Source of the DNA: JAGOLU01 sp037138475 | Lineage (GTDB): Bacteria; Patescibacteriota; Microgenomatia; UBA1406; GWC2-37-13 | Length of the DNA: 64,000 nucleotides | Assembly (NCBI GenBank): GCA_037138475.1 | Contig: JBAXII010000001.1 | Coordinates: forward strand, 43,595-107,594 | Direction: 5' to 3' | In this document: one piece after another, positions 1-8,253 of the stretch | How the letters are laid out: every line of letters begins with the position of its first letter | Numbering within the stretch: position 1 is the first letter of the stretch | Notes under the pieces: model-generated | Told to the model about the DNA's origin: nothing | Database searches by the model: none | What the model saw: only the letters and a program-made list of their open reading frames with translations | Translations under genes and position numbers: made by a program

Positions 1-530
1 AAATATACTTGTGCCACTTGTGCAGCTTTGTAAAACGAAAACACATCGAGGAATCTCTCAGGAGAAATGAGTTGATTCTTTGCATCTGAAATCTTTGCGA
101 GAAAAAAGCCAGGAGTCAGTTTACCCACATCCATCCCTTTGATGATTTGTTTGACGAGCGATTCCTGATCATCTTGAGTGTAGATCGCAAAGTCATTGGC
201 GATGCCTATGTGATGACCTGAAAACCTGAGTATCCGTGCGCAGAAAGAATGAAATGTGCCGATATACCCCAGCTTCACACTCGCACCTCTCCCTCCTCCA
301 CTCATTTTCTTCATACGCTCCTTCATCTCTCCTGCGGCTTTATTTGTAAAGGTGATCATGAGGATCTCTTCGGGGTGGCATATCTTCTCAGCGAGAAGAT
401 ATGCCACCTTGTGTATGAGCACTCTCGTTTTTCCAGATCCTGCACCCGCGAGGATGATCGATGGTCCTGAAGTATGGCGTACCGCCTCCTGCTGTTCAGG
501 ATTTAAGTCTTGGAGAATATCTTTTGACAT
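1..530 (-). CDS. UvrD/PcrA-type DNA helicase, N-terminal part (cut by window edge)
   Basis: Superfamily 1A ATP-dependent DNA helicase used in repair or replication. Only the first 176 residues are in the window; the gene continues past position 1. Reading the minus strand from the ATG at 530 gives a Q-motif (LNPEQQEAV), Walker A (AGAGSGKTRVL), motif Ia (ITFTNKAAGEMKER) and motif Ic (GTFHSFCARILR), the usual order of UvrD/PcrA/Rep. A -10-like hexamer (TATACT, 536-541) lies 5 nt before the ATG, so the transcript may be leaderless. It diverges from tpiA. UvrD, PcrA and Rep cannot be told apart from this fragment. Confidence 0.93.
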   Translation of the reverse strand, partial: MSKDILQDLNPEQQEAVRHTSGPSIILAGAGSGKTRVLIHKVAYLLAEKICHPEEILMITFTNKAAGEMKERMKKMSGGGRGASVKLGYIGTFHSFCARILRFSGHHIGIANDFAIYTQDDQESLVKQIIKGMDVGKLTPGFFLAKISDAKNQLISPERFLDVFSFYKAAQVAQVY

Positions 531-689
531 ATGCGAGTATAATAATACGAGATAAAAGCGAAATATGTCGTGAGGGGAAAGAAGGCAAATCTACAATGTA
601 CAATGTGCAATATGCAAATAATTTCAGTTCAAATTGAAATTGTAATTGTTTCAGGACTGTAAATTGTATATTGCAAATTTTTCTATCAT

Positions 690-1358
690 ATGTATCTTAT
701 AGCAAACTGGAAATCGCATGGAGATCTCCTGAGCACTCGAAGTTGGGTGCACAAGTTCCTCGAGGCGCTCGCGCCCGAGACTATGCAGGCACTCCACTCG
801 AACAAACTCACCTTGGTTATTTGTCCTCCTACCCCACTCCTCTATCCTCTCAAGACTATGCTTGCCGACTATCCCATAGCCATTGGAGCACAGGACATAT
901 CTTCACACCCCCAAGGCTCTCTGACTGGAGAGGTCTCGGGCGAGGCATATATAGGCATCGCGACGTATGTCCTCATCGGCCATGATGAACGACGCAAGTT
1001 GGGCGAGGATGAATCTATCACCAGACAAAAATATGCCCAAGCGCGCTCCGCTGGACTTACGCCATTACTCTGCGTCAGTAGTCTGGACCAGTACATCACT
1101 GATGCACCGATGGTTGCCTTTGAACCAGTCGAGTCTATAGGTACAGGGCATCCTGCCGGCCCTGAGGAAGTGATTCAGTTTCGCAGGACACTTGATCTCC
1201 CCACTGACACTCTGTATATCTATGGAGGTAGTGTAAATCGTGACACCATCACGCCGTACCTTGCACACCCGGAGATCGATGGGTTCTTGTGTGGTGCCGC
1301 GAGCCTTGATCCAATCCATTTTAGTCAATTAGCGAATATGTTAGCCACCCATGCCTAA
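690..1358 (+). CDS. tpiA: Triosephosphate isomerase
   Basis: Interconverts dihydroxyacetone phosphate and glyceraldehyde 3-phosphate in cytosolic glycolysis. The TIM-barrel landmarks are present: Lys8 in NWK, the catalytic His98 in LIGHDERR, the catalytic Glu145 in AFEPVESIGTG and the phosphate-binding YGGSVN at about 178-183. At 222 residues it is about 30 shorter than typical bacterial enzymes and close to the compact archaeal-type length. The flexible-loop motif reads EPVESIGTG rather than the common EPVWAIGTG. It overlaps the next gene by 8 bp, so the two are probably co-transcribed. Confidence 0.93.
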   Translation: MYLIANWKSHGDLLSTRSWVHKFLEALAPETMQALHSNKLTLVICPPTPLLYPLKTMLADYPIAIGAQDISSHPQGSLTGEVSGEAYIGIATYVLIGHDERRKLGEDESITRQKYAQARSAGLTPLLCVSSLDQYITDAPMVAFEPVESIGTGHPAGPEEVIQFRRTLDLPTDTLYIYGGSVNRDTITPYLAHPEIDGFLCGAASLDPIHFSQLANMLATHA

Positions 1359-2358
1359 ACATCTGCTTCGCAAGATATTCTTTGGGCTTCTTTTCGCTCT
1401 ATTCGCAGTGCTTGTGTATATGGTGTATATATGCAATCAATTTCTGACTGCGGCGAAACTGTCATGGACTGATGTTTCCTCAGTCACCTCCCAGACGATA
1501 AACCAACAAAAGACACACACCTTTCTGATCCTTGGTATTGGTGGAGGCGATCACGAGGGACCAAATCTCACTGATACTATCCTCCTCGCTTCATACCATC
1601 CCCACACACATACAGTGACCAGCCTTGGTCTACCCCGTGATATCTGGGACACAGATACCCAAGACAAAATCAATGCCACCTATACCTACGCACTGGCGCA
1701 AAAGGTGGTGGATCCGTATACATACACACGTATGAAGTTTGAACGGATCACGGGTATGCCCATCGATCAGGTAGTGATCATAGACTTTGCTACATTTGCA
1801 AAAACCATTGATATTTTGGGAGGTATTGAGGTGCAAAATGATGTGGCATTTACCGATCCTCAATATCCGATCGCTGGTGCTGAGAATACAGACTGCGTTC
1901 CATTTGATGTCAACTATGGATGTAGATATGAATCAGTGAGCTTTATCAAGGGACCTATACAGATGGATGGATCTACAGCCCTCAAATTTGTCAGGTCTCG
2001 TCACGCAGTAGGAGATGAAGGTACAGATTTTGCACGCTCTCATAGGCAACAGATGGTGCTTACCGCAGCGACACAAAAGACTCTGAGGCTTGTTACGACG
2101 CTTCAGACTTGGCCACTCGTCAAACTGGTAGCCCACGCAGATGCACATATTGCGCGGACTCTGTCAAACAAAGAGGCCCTTCTCTATCTCGCTGATATAT
2201 TCTCCCATCGCGACACGTTTCGCGTGTCTCACCAGAAGCTTGCTGATGATTTTTTGATTGTTGCTCCCCCTGCTGAGTACGAAGATAGATATGTGCTCGT
2301 ACCACAAGACAAAAAAGACTCCACACTCTCGCGCGAGATACAAAAACTACTGAAGTGA
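1351..2358 (+). CDS. LytR-CpsA-Psr (LCP) family cell-wall polymer transferase
   Basis: LCP proteins move lipid-linked glycopolymers onto peptidoglycan outside the membrane. The 335-residue protein has a membrane anchor near residues 8-28, then the LCP core: LGIGGGD, the LTDTILLAS strand, GLPRDIW with the conserved Arg/Asp, a segment near 135-155 (VVIIDFATFAKTIDILGGI), and the late Arg cluster LKFVRSRH followed by DFARSHRQQ. It starts inside the end of tpiA. The many glycosyltransferases in the window make attachment of a surface polysaccharide a reasonable role, but that is inference. Confidence 0.9.
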   Translation: MPKHLLRKIFFGLLFALFAVLVYMVYICNQFLTAAKLSWTDVSSVTSQTINQQKTHTFLILGIGGGDHEGPNLTDTILLASYHPHTHTVTSLGLPRDIWDTDTQDKINATYTYALAQKVVDPYTYTRMKFERITGMPIDQVVIIDFATFAKTIDILGGIEVQNDVAFTDPQYPIAGAENTDCVPFDVNYGCRYESVSFIKGPIQMDGSTALKFVRSRHAVGDEGTDFARSHRQQMVLTAATQKTLRLVTTLQTWPLVKLVAHADAHIARTLSNKEALLYLADIFSHRDTFRVSHQKLADDFLIVAPPAEYEDRYVLVPQDKKDSTLSREIQKLLK

Positions 2359-2374
2359 TACTAAAGCATTTGTA

Positions 2375-2609
2375 CGGAATTCCCTCAATTCATTCCAGTA
2401 TTTTGTATTACCCGTCTGTCATCCCTGTATTAGTCAATTTATTCGATGACGATTTTCACCAGGTCATTCTGAACGAAGTGAAGAATCTCATAATCTTTGC
2501 TCACTAGATCCTTCTCCCGCAAAGCGGGATGAATTCGTGAACGAGGCTCCGCCCGTAGGGTTACGCCCGGAGGGGGGAGTATAAGGTGTACCGAATTGAG
2601 GGAATTTCG
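2375..2609. repeat. Composite intergenic repeat bounded by 17-bp inverted repeats
   Basis: This fills most of the gap between the LCP gene and the convergent surface-protein gene. Outer arms CGGAATTCCCTCAATTC (2375-2391) and GAATTGAGGGAATTTCG (2593-2609) are complementary at 16 of 17 positions. Inside, from 2417, is the left part of the roughly 170-bp repeat family seen complete at 13607, 38751 and 54773, then a GC-rich palindromic stretch at about 2515-2575. The right end of that family is missing here. I see no gene. Confidence 0.7.
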
Positions 2610-2687
2610 TATTGCACGTTGCGCTCTGGGCTTTTCACTTTGCACTCTTCTTTTTGCACTGGACGATTTACACTTTGAACTTACGTA

Positions 2688-4001
2688 TCACTCCCTGCTG
2701 TATCTCCCCGCGCGAATAGAAATGTAGCCTCCGAGGAGACCGACTGCACCCACCCATACGAGCCACTGTGGCATACCTCCCGGAGGCACGCCTTGTACCA
2801 CGAGCGTGGTTTGCGTAGGCTGAGGTACCACTGGAGTCACGCCAACTGGCACCACAGGCACTCGTGTCGGAGTAAGTTGTCCAGATGGGGTCGATATCTG
2901 ATTGGGAGATTTGGTAGTCGTCTCACCAAGCACTTGCTCTCCTGCTTTGGCGATGATAAAGGTTCTATCAAGCGTGCGAATGGTTCCGTTATTATCAGGT
3001 ATATGCATGCTGAGTGTATATCGTCCAGGCGCGAGAGTGGCCGCATCATCGGCTACCCAGGTACCATCTTTGCGCACCGTGGTCTCATATCTCAGCACCG
3101 GTTGGGAGTCTAGCGTCATCACGATGCGGGTGCCTGGGACTCCTTTTCCTTTGATCAGTGGTTTGCCCAGAGGGATGATCGATCCCTGCACGGGAAACAG
3201 CACGGATACTGCATGCTCCTGCTGTGAGGCACGAGTCGTGGATGCGGGGAGGACATTTTGGCTTTCTGTTACAAATGAATAGTCAGTCCCCAGCACGATG
3301 GCCTGGGGAAGTGGTGCGGAGCGTGAAAGCACCGACTGGATAGTCGATGAGACACGATCCTCGGTATCTATACGGATGCGCAGCGTATCCTCAGGTGTGG
3401 TAGCCCAGGGCATACTGATGAGCCACTCCCCCGTCGACTTGGTAAATGTGGTAGCAAATCTGCCCTCTACCTTTGGTACTGTAGATAACGTAACAGTCGC
3501 ACCCACCACAGGGGTACCTTGTGCATCTATGACCTTGCCATATATGGGTTTTGAAAGGTTGCCTGACTGTCTTTTGACGAGCGTGGTAAATGAGCCCGGC
3601 TTGTCTGCTGGCACCAGCTTGTCATCCACCACGATCGAGTAATAATACTGAGTGAGTGGCTTGAGTCCCACAAGCTCGATGACATGATAGGTGCGCTCAC
3701 TTTTTTCACCAGATGTAGTCCTCACATCGAATGCCATCTGCGATAGTTTCCCTGCTGACTCGCCATACAACACATACGCTTTGTGAGCCTCAGGAAGGGC
3801 AAAGTAGATAGTGGCCGTCGTGTCTGTATGCACCTGTTCGCGCTCAACCAGCTTCATGCTCGAAGCCTCTGTGGGACGATCTGTCCGCACAAACATTTGA
3901 CGTGCGAATATGCCTACTATAAGGACTGCGGTCACTGCCACCAGATACGGAGGGACCTGCCTATCTGAAGCGGGTGGTCGAAGGTATAAATCGCTATACA
4001 T
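2688..4001 (-). CDS. Membrane-anchored surface protein with fibronectin-III-like, carboxypeptidase-regulatory-like and Ig-like domains
   Basis: 437 residues of unknown function. In order: a transmembrane segment at about 20-36 (VAVTAVLIVGIFARQM); a fibronectin-III-like domain at about 55-140 (LVGLKPLTQYYYSIVVDDK); a carboxypeptidase-regulatory-like beta-sandwich at about 150-225 (GKVIDAQGTPVVGATVTL); a bacterial Ig-like domain at about 270-350 (PGTRIVMTLDSQPV, then LAPGRYTLSMHIPD); a Thr/Pro/Val-rich linker; and a C-terminal transmembrane helix with a basic tail (RAGRYSRE). The layout suggests an exported structural or adhesion protein held by both ends. It lies downstream of the pilN/pilO genes but is separated from them by a repeat array. 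Confidence 0.75.
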   Translation of the reverse strand: MYSDLYLRPPASDRQVPPYLVAVTAVLIVGIFARQMFVRTDRPTEASSMKLVEREQVHTDTTATIYFALPEAHKAYVLYGESAGKLSQMAFDVRTTSGEKSERTYHVIELVGLKPLTQYYYSIVVDDKLVPADKPGSFTTLVKRQSGNLSKPIYGKVIDAQGTPVVGATVTLSTVPKVEGRFATTFTKSTGEWLISMPWATTPEDTLRIRIDTEDRVSSTIQSVLSRSAPLPQAIVLGTDYSFVTESQNVLPASTTRASQQEHAVSVLFPVQGSIIPLGKPLIKGKGVPGTRIVMTLDSQPVLRYETTVRKDGTWVADDAATLAPGRYTLSMHIPDNNGTIRTLDRTFIIAKAGEQVLGETTTKSPNQISTPSGQLTPTRVPVVPVGVTPVVPQPTQTTLVVQGVPPGGMPQWLVWVGAVGLLGGYISIRAGRYSRE

Positions 4002-4093
4002 AGTGATGATAAACTACACGGCACATACTAACATATTTTGTAAAAAACAAACCGGATTCACAACGCAAATCTGCAATATCAGTTTGCAATCTG

Positions 4094-4119
4094 CAAATAA
4101 TTCTAATTAGAATTATTTG
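4094..4119. repeat. 26-bp perfect AT-rich palindrome
   Basis: The half-site CAAATAATTCTAA is followed directly by its reverse complement. Relatives with the same core (TGCAAATAATT with an AATT-rich partner) occur at about 610-650 upstream of tpiA and at about 8290-8318 upstream of the glyS leader. This suggests a dispersed AT-rich element or a shared regulatory site. Confidence 0.6.
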
Positions 4120-4137
4120 AAATTGCGAATTGCGCCT

Positions 4138-4243
4138 CTCTACTTACATTCTGCTCTACTTACATTTTCCTCTACTTACCTACTGCTCTACTTACATTTT
4201 CCTCTACTTACCTACTGCTCTACTTACATACTGCTCTACTTTT
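4138..4243. repeat. 16-bp tandem repeat array, about 7 units
   Basis: The block CTCTACTTAC recurs at 4138, 4154, 4170, 4186, 4202, 4218 and 4234, an exact 16-bp period. The other six bases of each unit alternate between variants such as ATTCTG, ATTTTC and CTACTG. The array begins next to an AT-rich palindrome and runs into the 3' end of the small gene at 4236. It is a minisatellite with no spacers, so it is not a CRISPR. Confidence 0.9.
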
Positions 4244-4445
4244 CCATCTCTTTAAGTCTATCTAGTATCTTCGTATCAAATGAGTTGATCATCACAGGAA
4301 CCATAGTGTCATCTGCGGTCAATCGGTCTGATTGACTTGCACGATACGAATCCACGACCACCACGAAAATTAATCCTACAAAGAGGACGATGACCAGCCA
4401 CAAAAAATCTCTCTTTGAAAAGTAGCTTGGTACAATGATGCGCAT
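4236..4445 (-). CDS. Small single-pass membrane protein, last gene of a pilN-pilO operon
   Basis: 69 residues of unknown function: a basic N-terminus, one hydrophobic helix at about 13-32 (FLWLVIVLFVGLIFVVVVD) and a polar tail ending KILDRLKEMEK. It starts 9 bp after pilO and probably belongs to the same operon. Its place after pilN and pilO would suit a minor pilus-assembly partner (PilP-like position), but there is no recognisable PilP domain. The 16-bp tandem array reaches its stop codon. Confidence 0.6.
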   Translation of the reverse strand: MRIIVPSYFSKRDFLWLVIVLFVGLIFVVVVDSYRASQSDRLTADDTMVPVMINSFDTKILDRLKEMEK

Positions 4446-4454
4446 GGATGATGA

Positions 4455-5063
4455 TTATTGATAATACGATTCCGTATCTATGTCAGCCACAAACTCTCCA
4501 CTTCCTGTCGCGCGTGAGTCTGCAGATAGTGCAAAAGCTGAGATGGTTTTGAGCCTGCGTTGATGGTATATTTTTTCATACGCCTCACGGACGTGATCAT
4601 AGCTGCCCGATACCTGCACTCTCACTTTGTACGTTTGGACTGAGGGCTTTGGTGCCGCTGGTTGGCCAGGGGTTGCCTTTACTGCCACTTGTTTTGCCTT
4701 GTCAGAGGTGCCTACCTCAAACTTGGGCAGAGAAATGGTGGGGGCATCAGACACCGCAGTGAGGTCATCTATGATCTTGCTCACATAGACCTGAGAGGGC
4801 ACCGCTTCAGTCAAGAGCGAGAGATCCTCCTGTCTCGAGGCAAGGATGAGTTGCAACTTGGTGAGGTCGCTGATGGTTTTCGTATACTTATCATTGATAG
4901 CCTGGAGATCAATATACTTCTGTCTGAGCTCAAACACGGTAGAGATATTTGGCCACACGATGCCCACTACAAAAAAGGAAAAGATAATAAAAAATGCTAT
5001 AGCATAGCCATAATCCACAAATCGTGGATTATATATCTTTTGTATGAGGGATTCTCGTTCCAT
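4455..5063 (-). CDS. pilO: PilO-like type IV pilus inner-membrane assembly protein
   Basis: 202 residues with the PilO plan: a short cytoplasmic N-terminus, one transmembrane helix at about 18-38 (YAIAFFIIFSFFVVGIVW), a coiled-coil stretch at about 40-85 (LRQKYIDLQAINDKYTKTI) and a C-terminal ferredoxin-like domain (VRVQVSGSYDHVREAYEKI). PilO pairs with PilN in the inner membrane to support the pilus motor and pseudopilin assembly. It begins 3 bp after the PilN-like gene. Assignment rests on architecture and neighbour rather than a strict motif. Confidence 0.72.
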   Translation of the reverse strand: MERESLIQKIYNPRFVDYGYAIAFFIIFSFFVVGIVWPNISTVFELRQKYIDLQAINDKYTKTISDLTKLQLILASRQEDLSLLTEAVPSQVYVSKIIDDLTAVSDAPTISLPKFEVGTSDKAKQVAVKATPGQPAAPKPSVQTYKVRVQVSGSYDHVREAYEKIYHQRRLKTISAFALSADSRATGSGEFVADIDTESYYQ

Positions 5064-5066
5064 AGC

Positions 5067-5603
5067 TTATATATCCTTTGGCTTGTATTGGTCAAGCACC
5101 ATATCAAACTGATATTCCGTCTTATTTTTGATAGTAAATGTGCCAAATTGCACTTTGTTAAACTGCTTATCAGCCAGTATACGACCATACATCTTTTTTA
5201 TGATTTCGGGGCTCTTTGCGGTGGCAGTGAATCTGAGCGAGTCGCCCTCGTCCTTGAGAGAGGTGAGCGTCACATCAACTGGAAATACGCTGAGCAAGTA
5301 GTCGACCTTACTCCTCCACTTGTCTTGGGTGCCAAATATAGTTTGCACTGATTTTATGGACTTTTGGGTCTTGTTCATCTCATCACGAAGCGGCTTGGTG
5401 GCGGCGATGATGGCACGCTTCTGTGCAAGCTTCTCCTTTTCTCCAATGATCTGTTGGTCTATAGAAAATCTATAGAAAAACACACAGATGACTATAAACT
5501 GGGTGAGGACGAGGATGTAGCGCAAATAGTGCGATACAAAGTACTGCGTTTTGGACACTATGGCTACCTCTTTTTTGGGGAATAGATTGATTTCGTATCT
5601 CAT
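5067..5603 (-). CDS. pilN: PilN-like type IV pilus assembly protein
   Basis: 178 residues. The N-terminus reads MRYEINLFPKKE, matching the conserved INLLP-type motif by which PilN binds PilM. A transmembrane helix follows at about 29-48 (YILVLTQFIVICVFFYRF), then a coiled coil and a C-terminal domain (VDVTLTSLKDEGDSLRFTAT) as in PilN/GspL-type proteins. The next gene is PilO-like. No pilM, pilQ or pilin gene is in the window, so the full pilus system is not shown here. Confidence 0.75.
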   Translation of the reverse strand: MRYEINLFPKKEVAIVSKTQYFVSHYLRYILVLTQFIVICVFFYRFSIDQQIIGEKEKLAQKRAIIAATKPLRDEMNKTQKSIKSVQTIFGTQDKWRSKVDYLLSVFPVDVTLTSLKDEGDSLRFTATAKSPEIIKKMYGRILADKQFNKVQFGTFTIKNKTEYQFDMVLDQYKPKDI

Positions 5604-5682
5604 ATACTATGCCCTCATAGTAGCGCAAAAGGACAGGCACATCAAGAAGAAATGATTTAAAAGTCAAAAAGAAAGAGAGTGT

Positions 5683-5913
5683 TTAGGAGATGGCTGACTT
5701 CAGGCGAGCAGACTTCTGCTTGCTGATGATGTTGCGCTTGGCTGCCTTGTCGATCGTGGAGTATGCTTTGCTGAGCTCAGGAGAGCCTGCGGTGTAGCCT
5801 ACTTTGCGTGCCATATTCAGGATCGTGTCAATCTTTGCGAGTGCAGACTTGTTTTTGCCTGTGCGGACGAGATCTTTGCGAGCTTTTTTTTGTGCTGATT
5901 TGATATTTGCCAT
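5683..5913 (-). CDS. rpsT: 30S ribosomal protein S20
   Basis: 76 residues, matching S20 from its first residues (MANIKSAQKKARKD). S20 binds 16S rRNA early in small-subunit assembly. The shape is typical: a Lys-rich N-terminal helix, a middle helix (ALAKIDTILNMARKV) and a basic C-terminal helix (IDKAAKRNIISKQKSARLKSA). It is slightly shorter than the E. coli protein (87). A -10-like TACAAT (5934-5939) lies 20 nt before the ATG, so it probably has its own promoter. Confidence 0.95.
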   Translation of the reverse strand: MANIKSAQKKARKDLVRTGKNKSALAKIDTILNMARKVGYTAGSPELSKAYSTIDKAAKRNIISKQKSARLKSAIS

Positions 5914-5978
5914 ATAGCGTAAAACTAGGGGTTATTGTACCATCGAGGGCTGTCTAACACAACATGTATTGAGGGTGA

Positions 5979-6479
5979 TCATTCGATTGAGCTGAGCTCA
6001 AAATCCTTTTGTGCTATCTGAGCGCCGTATCCACCCTCAAATTTGAGAGTGACTTTGATAGGACTCGTGATGGCATGGTAGCGACATACATTGCGGGAAC
6101 AGGTACCAAGCGTGATGGCACGCTCAAACGTGGACCCAAATGCGGTCTGACCATCTTTGGGCTTTGCCGTACTAAACACACCTTCAGATGGCTGATCCTT
6201 CGTGGAGTAGGTGAGCTCGTACTCGATCGATGAGGTGCCGGTGGGGACACCTGCTACTGTGAGCTTGATCTCCTTGAGCGCATCTACAGATACGAGGTTT
6301 ACCTTTACTCCTGGCCCTGCGGTAGGGATGACATCACGATCTGGTGATTGAGTGATGGCTATCACAGGGTTTTTGGCTGGAGCCACCTGATTGCGAGACA
6401 TAACGAGTGCGACGATGCCGAGCAATACTACGGCACCGATGACTCCTACAGTGATTTTCTTTTGATGAGGTGATTTCAT
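5979..6479 (-). CDS. Hypothetical membrane-anchored extracytoplasmic protein
   Basis: 166 residues, not recognised. After KSPHQKKI comes a signal-anchor helix at about 10-28 (VGVIGAVVLLGIVALVM), then a beta-rich domain (VDALKEIKLTVAGVP, SIEYELTYSTKDQPS). Two cysteines (TCSRNVC, about 126-131) could form a disulfide outside the cell. It lies just downstream of glyS (10 bp), so it may be carried on the T-box-controlled transcript. Confidence 0.65.
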   Translation of the reverse strand: MKSPHQKKITVGVIGAVVLLGIVALVMSRNQVAPAKNPVIAITQSPDRDVIPTAGPGVKVNLVSVDALKEIKLTVAGVPTGTSSIEYELTYSTKDQPSEGVFSTAKPKDGQTAFGSTFERAITLGTCSRNVCRYHAITSPIKVTLKFEGGYGAQIAQKDFELSSIE

Positions 6480-6489
6480 AAATATATGG

Positions 6490-7914
6490 TTAATGATTTA
6501 TTTTACTGGAAATATACTCGCCGATGTGGTCGATCGATACATTCTCTTGTTTCATCGTATCGCGATCGCGCACGGTCACCTCACCACTTTCGAGAGATTT
6601 GTAATCTATGGTGATGCAGTAGGGAGTACCGATCTCATCCTGACGACGATACATTTTACCAATATTTCCCGAATCGTCAAATTCGCAGCGGAACTGCTTT
6701 TTGAGTTTGAGATAGATTTGACGAGCTGAGTCGCGGAGCTTCTCATCCTTTTGCAAAGGGAATACTGCTACTTGGACGGGAGAAAGCTGTTGAGATATCT
6801 TGAGGACCACACGTGACTTTCCCTCACCGAGATCCTCTTCGGTATACCCATCAGCAAGCACCATGAGAAAGAGTCGATTCATCCCGATAGCTGGCTCGAT
6901 GACATGCGGTACAAACTTCCGACCTGTAGCTGAGTCCACATACTCGAGCGACTTGGTCGAGTGCTTCATATGTTGGGTGAGATCGTAATCAGTACGATAT
7001 GCGACTCCCCACAGCTCTTTCCACCCAAAGGGAAAGTGATAGTCCAGGTCATAGGTATCTTTGGAGTAGTGTGAGCGCTCTTTGTCCGTGTGCTGGCGCC
7101 AGCGGATATGCTCCTCCTGGATACCTACCACCTTGGTAATAAACTCCCACATAGAGCCCTTCCACGAGTTCATGAGATCCTGCCAGTTGCTTTTTTCAGG
7201 ATCAAAAAAGTACTCGATCTCAGCCTGTTCAAACTCAAACGTGCGAAAGATAAACTGTCCCTGGGTGATCTCATTACGAAATGATTTGCCGATTTGGCCC
7301 ACACCAAAGGGCAACTTGACTCGACACGAGTCGGTGACTTGTTTGAAGTTTGCAAATATCCCTTGTGCCGTCTCCCCCCGCAGATATGCCACTGACTTTT
7401 CACCAGAGACAGTGCCTAGTTCTGTTTCAAACAGTAAGTTAAATGCTTTGGGAGGAGTGATCTCATTTCCGTCAGGTGACTTGATACTGTGTTCTGCGAT
7501 AAATGCCGCCATCTCCTCTATCTTCATGTTTTCAACGACTGGTATGTCATGCTGAGCTTGACGAAGCATCTCTTGATTTTTATCTTTTTCCATCCACCCC
7601 TCAATCAAGTGGTCTGCCCTATATCTCTTGTGTGTCTTTAGATCCTCCACGAGTGGATCGGTAAACGATCCTACATGTCCTGATGCTACCCATGTCGTGG
7701 GATGCTGGATGATCTGCGAGTCCAAGCCCACCATATCATCACGGTCCTCGATAAAGGTCTTCCACCAGAGATCTTTCAAGTTTTTGAGGAGCTGGACCCC
7801 GTATGGTCCGTAGTCATATGAGTTGGCGAGTCCACCATAGATCTCAGAAGTAGGGTATACGAATCCACGGCGCTTGGTATAGGCGACAAGTGTGTCGAGG
7901 GTGAGAGGTGACAT
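6490..7914 (-). CDS. glyS: Glycyl-tRNA synthetase, single-chain (alpha2) type
   Basis: Charges tRNA-Gly. 474 residues from the ATG at 7914, which fits the usual N-terminus (LVAYTKRRGFVYPTSEIYGG) better than an upstream TTG at 7929. Class II landmarks: GPYGVQLLKNLKDLWW, motif 2 (FRNEITQGQFIFRTFEFEQ) and motif 3 with GMNRLF, then the C-terminal anticodon-binding fold (VQVAVFPLQKDEKL). Residues about 116-127 (MLRQAQHDIPVV) are encoded by a dispersed repeat and look like an in-frame insertion in a loop. Upstream lies a T-box leader with a terminator, so expression should respond to uncharged tRNA-Gly. Confidence 0.95.
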   Translation of the reverse strand: MSPLTLDTLVAYTKRRGFVYPTSEIYGGLANSYDYGPYGVQLLKNLKDLWWKTFIEDRDDMVGLDSQIIQHPTTWVASGHVGSFTDPLVEDLKTHKRYRADHLIEGWMEKDKNQEMLRQAQHDIPVVENMKIEEMAAFIAEHSIKSPDGNEITPPKAFNLLFETELGTVSGEKSVAYLRGETAQGIFANFKQVTDSCRVKLPFGVGQIGKSFRNEITQGQFIFRTFEFEQAEIEYFFDPEKSNWQDLMNSWKGSMWEFITKVVGIQEEHIRWRQHTDKERSHYSKDTYDLDYHFPFGWKELWGVAYRTDYDLTQHMKHSTKSLEYVDSATGRKFVPHVIEPAIGMNRLFLMVLADGYTEEDLGEGKSRVVLKISQQLSPVQVAVFPLQKDEKLRDSARQIYLKLKKQFRCEFDDSGNIGKMYRRQDEIGTPYCITIDYKSLESGEVTVRDRDTMKQENVSIDHIGEYISSKINH

Positions 7915-7983
7915 AAATGTAAATTTCAAATTGAAAAATGCAAAGTCTCAGACTGTTTAGACGGAATGCTATGTAACTATATC

Positions 7984-8029
7984 AAAAAACCGTCCCGATA
8001 AAATGACGACTGTCAGTTTATTGGGACGG
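7984..8029 (-). terminator. Rho-independent terminator of the glyS T-box leader
   Basis: On the minus strand CCGTCCCAATAAA (8029-8017) pairs with TTTATCGGGACGG (8002-7990), followed directly by six T (7989-7984). The 5' arm holds CGTCCC, which can instead pair with the GGG and GCG of the T-box sequence, giving the mutually exclusive antiterminator. It lies about 70 nt before the glyS start. Confidence 0.88.
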
Positions 8030-8253
8030 CTCTCTAAGGGCTCGCCCGCTCCGCCTTGGCGGGGCGGATGCGGCCCTTTGTGGCGCTCCTAAATATTCTG
8101 TGTCCGTCATGTTAATTACTGGAGCGCCCTATGAGTCGCGGTTCCACCCGTTTTGGTACTCTATGCTGTCCATTTACAGTACCCTGCTTGTGTTTGTCTG
8201 CCTCTCACTCCCCACCCTGCCAGGGGTGGATCCATGCGAAACGTAATGTGCGT
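7984..8253 (-). promoter_or_regulatory. T-box riboswitch leader of glyS (glycine)
   Basis: The conserved T-box core GGGTGGAACCGCG lies at 8149-8137. UGGA can pair with the UCCA acceptor end of tRNA-Gly, whose discriminator base is U, which fits the downstream gene. The antiterminator partner CGTCCC (8028-8023) is also the 5' arm of the terminator. Just upstream GGTACT pairs with AGTACC, a likely stem III. Between T-box and terminator are two extra hairpins: GGCGCTCC/GGAGCGCC, and a GC-rich palindrome like the dispersed repeats. A GGC followed by A sits in the loop of CCACCCCTGGCAGGGTGG near 8220 and may be the specifier, but a normal long stem I is not evident. Confidence 0.8.

Noticed and set aside
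4138..4243. Possible CRISPR array
   Set aside because: The 16-bp period is continuous, with no unique spacers and no cas genes nearby; it is a minisatellite.
4662..5351. 229-residue plus-strand open frame
   Set aside because: It lies opposite the PilO and PilN genes, which have clear family features; this frame has none.
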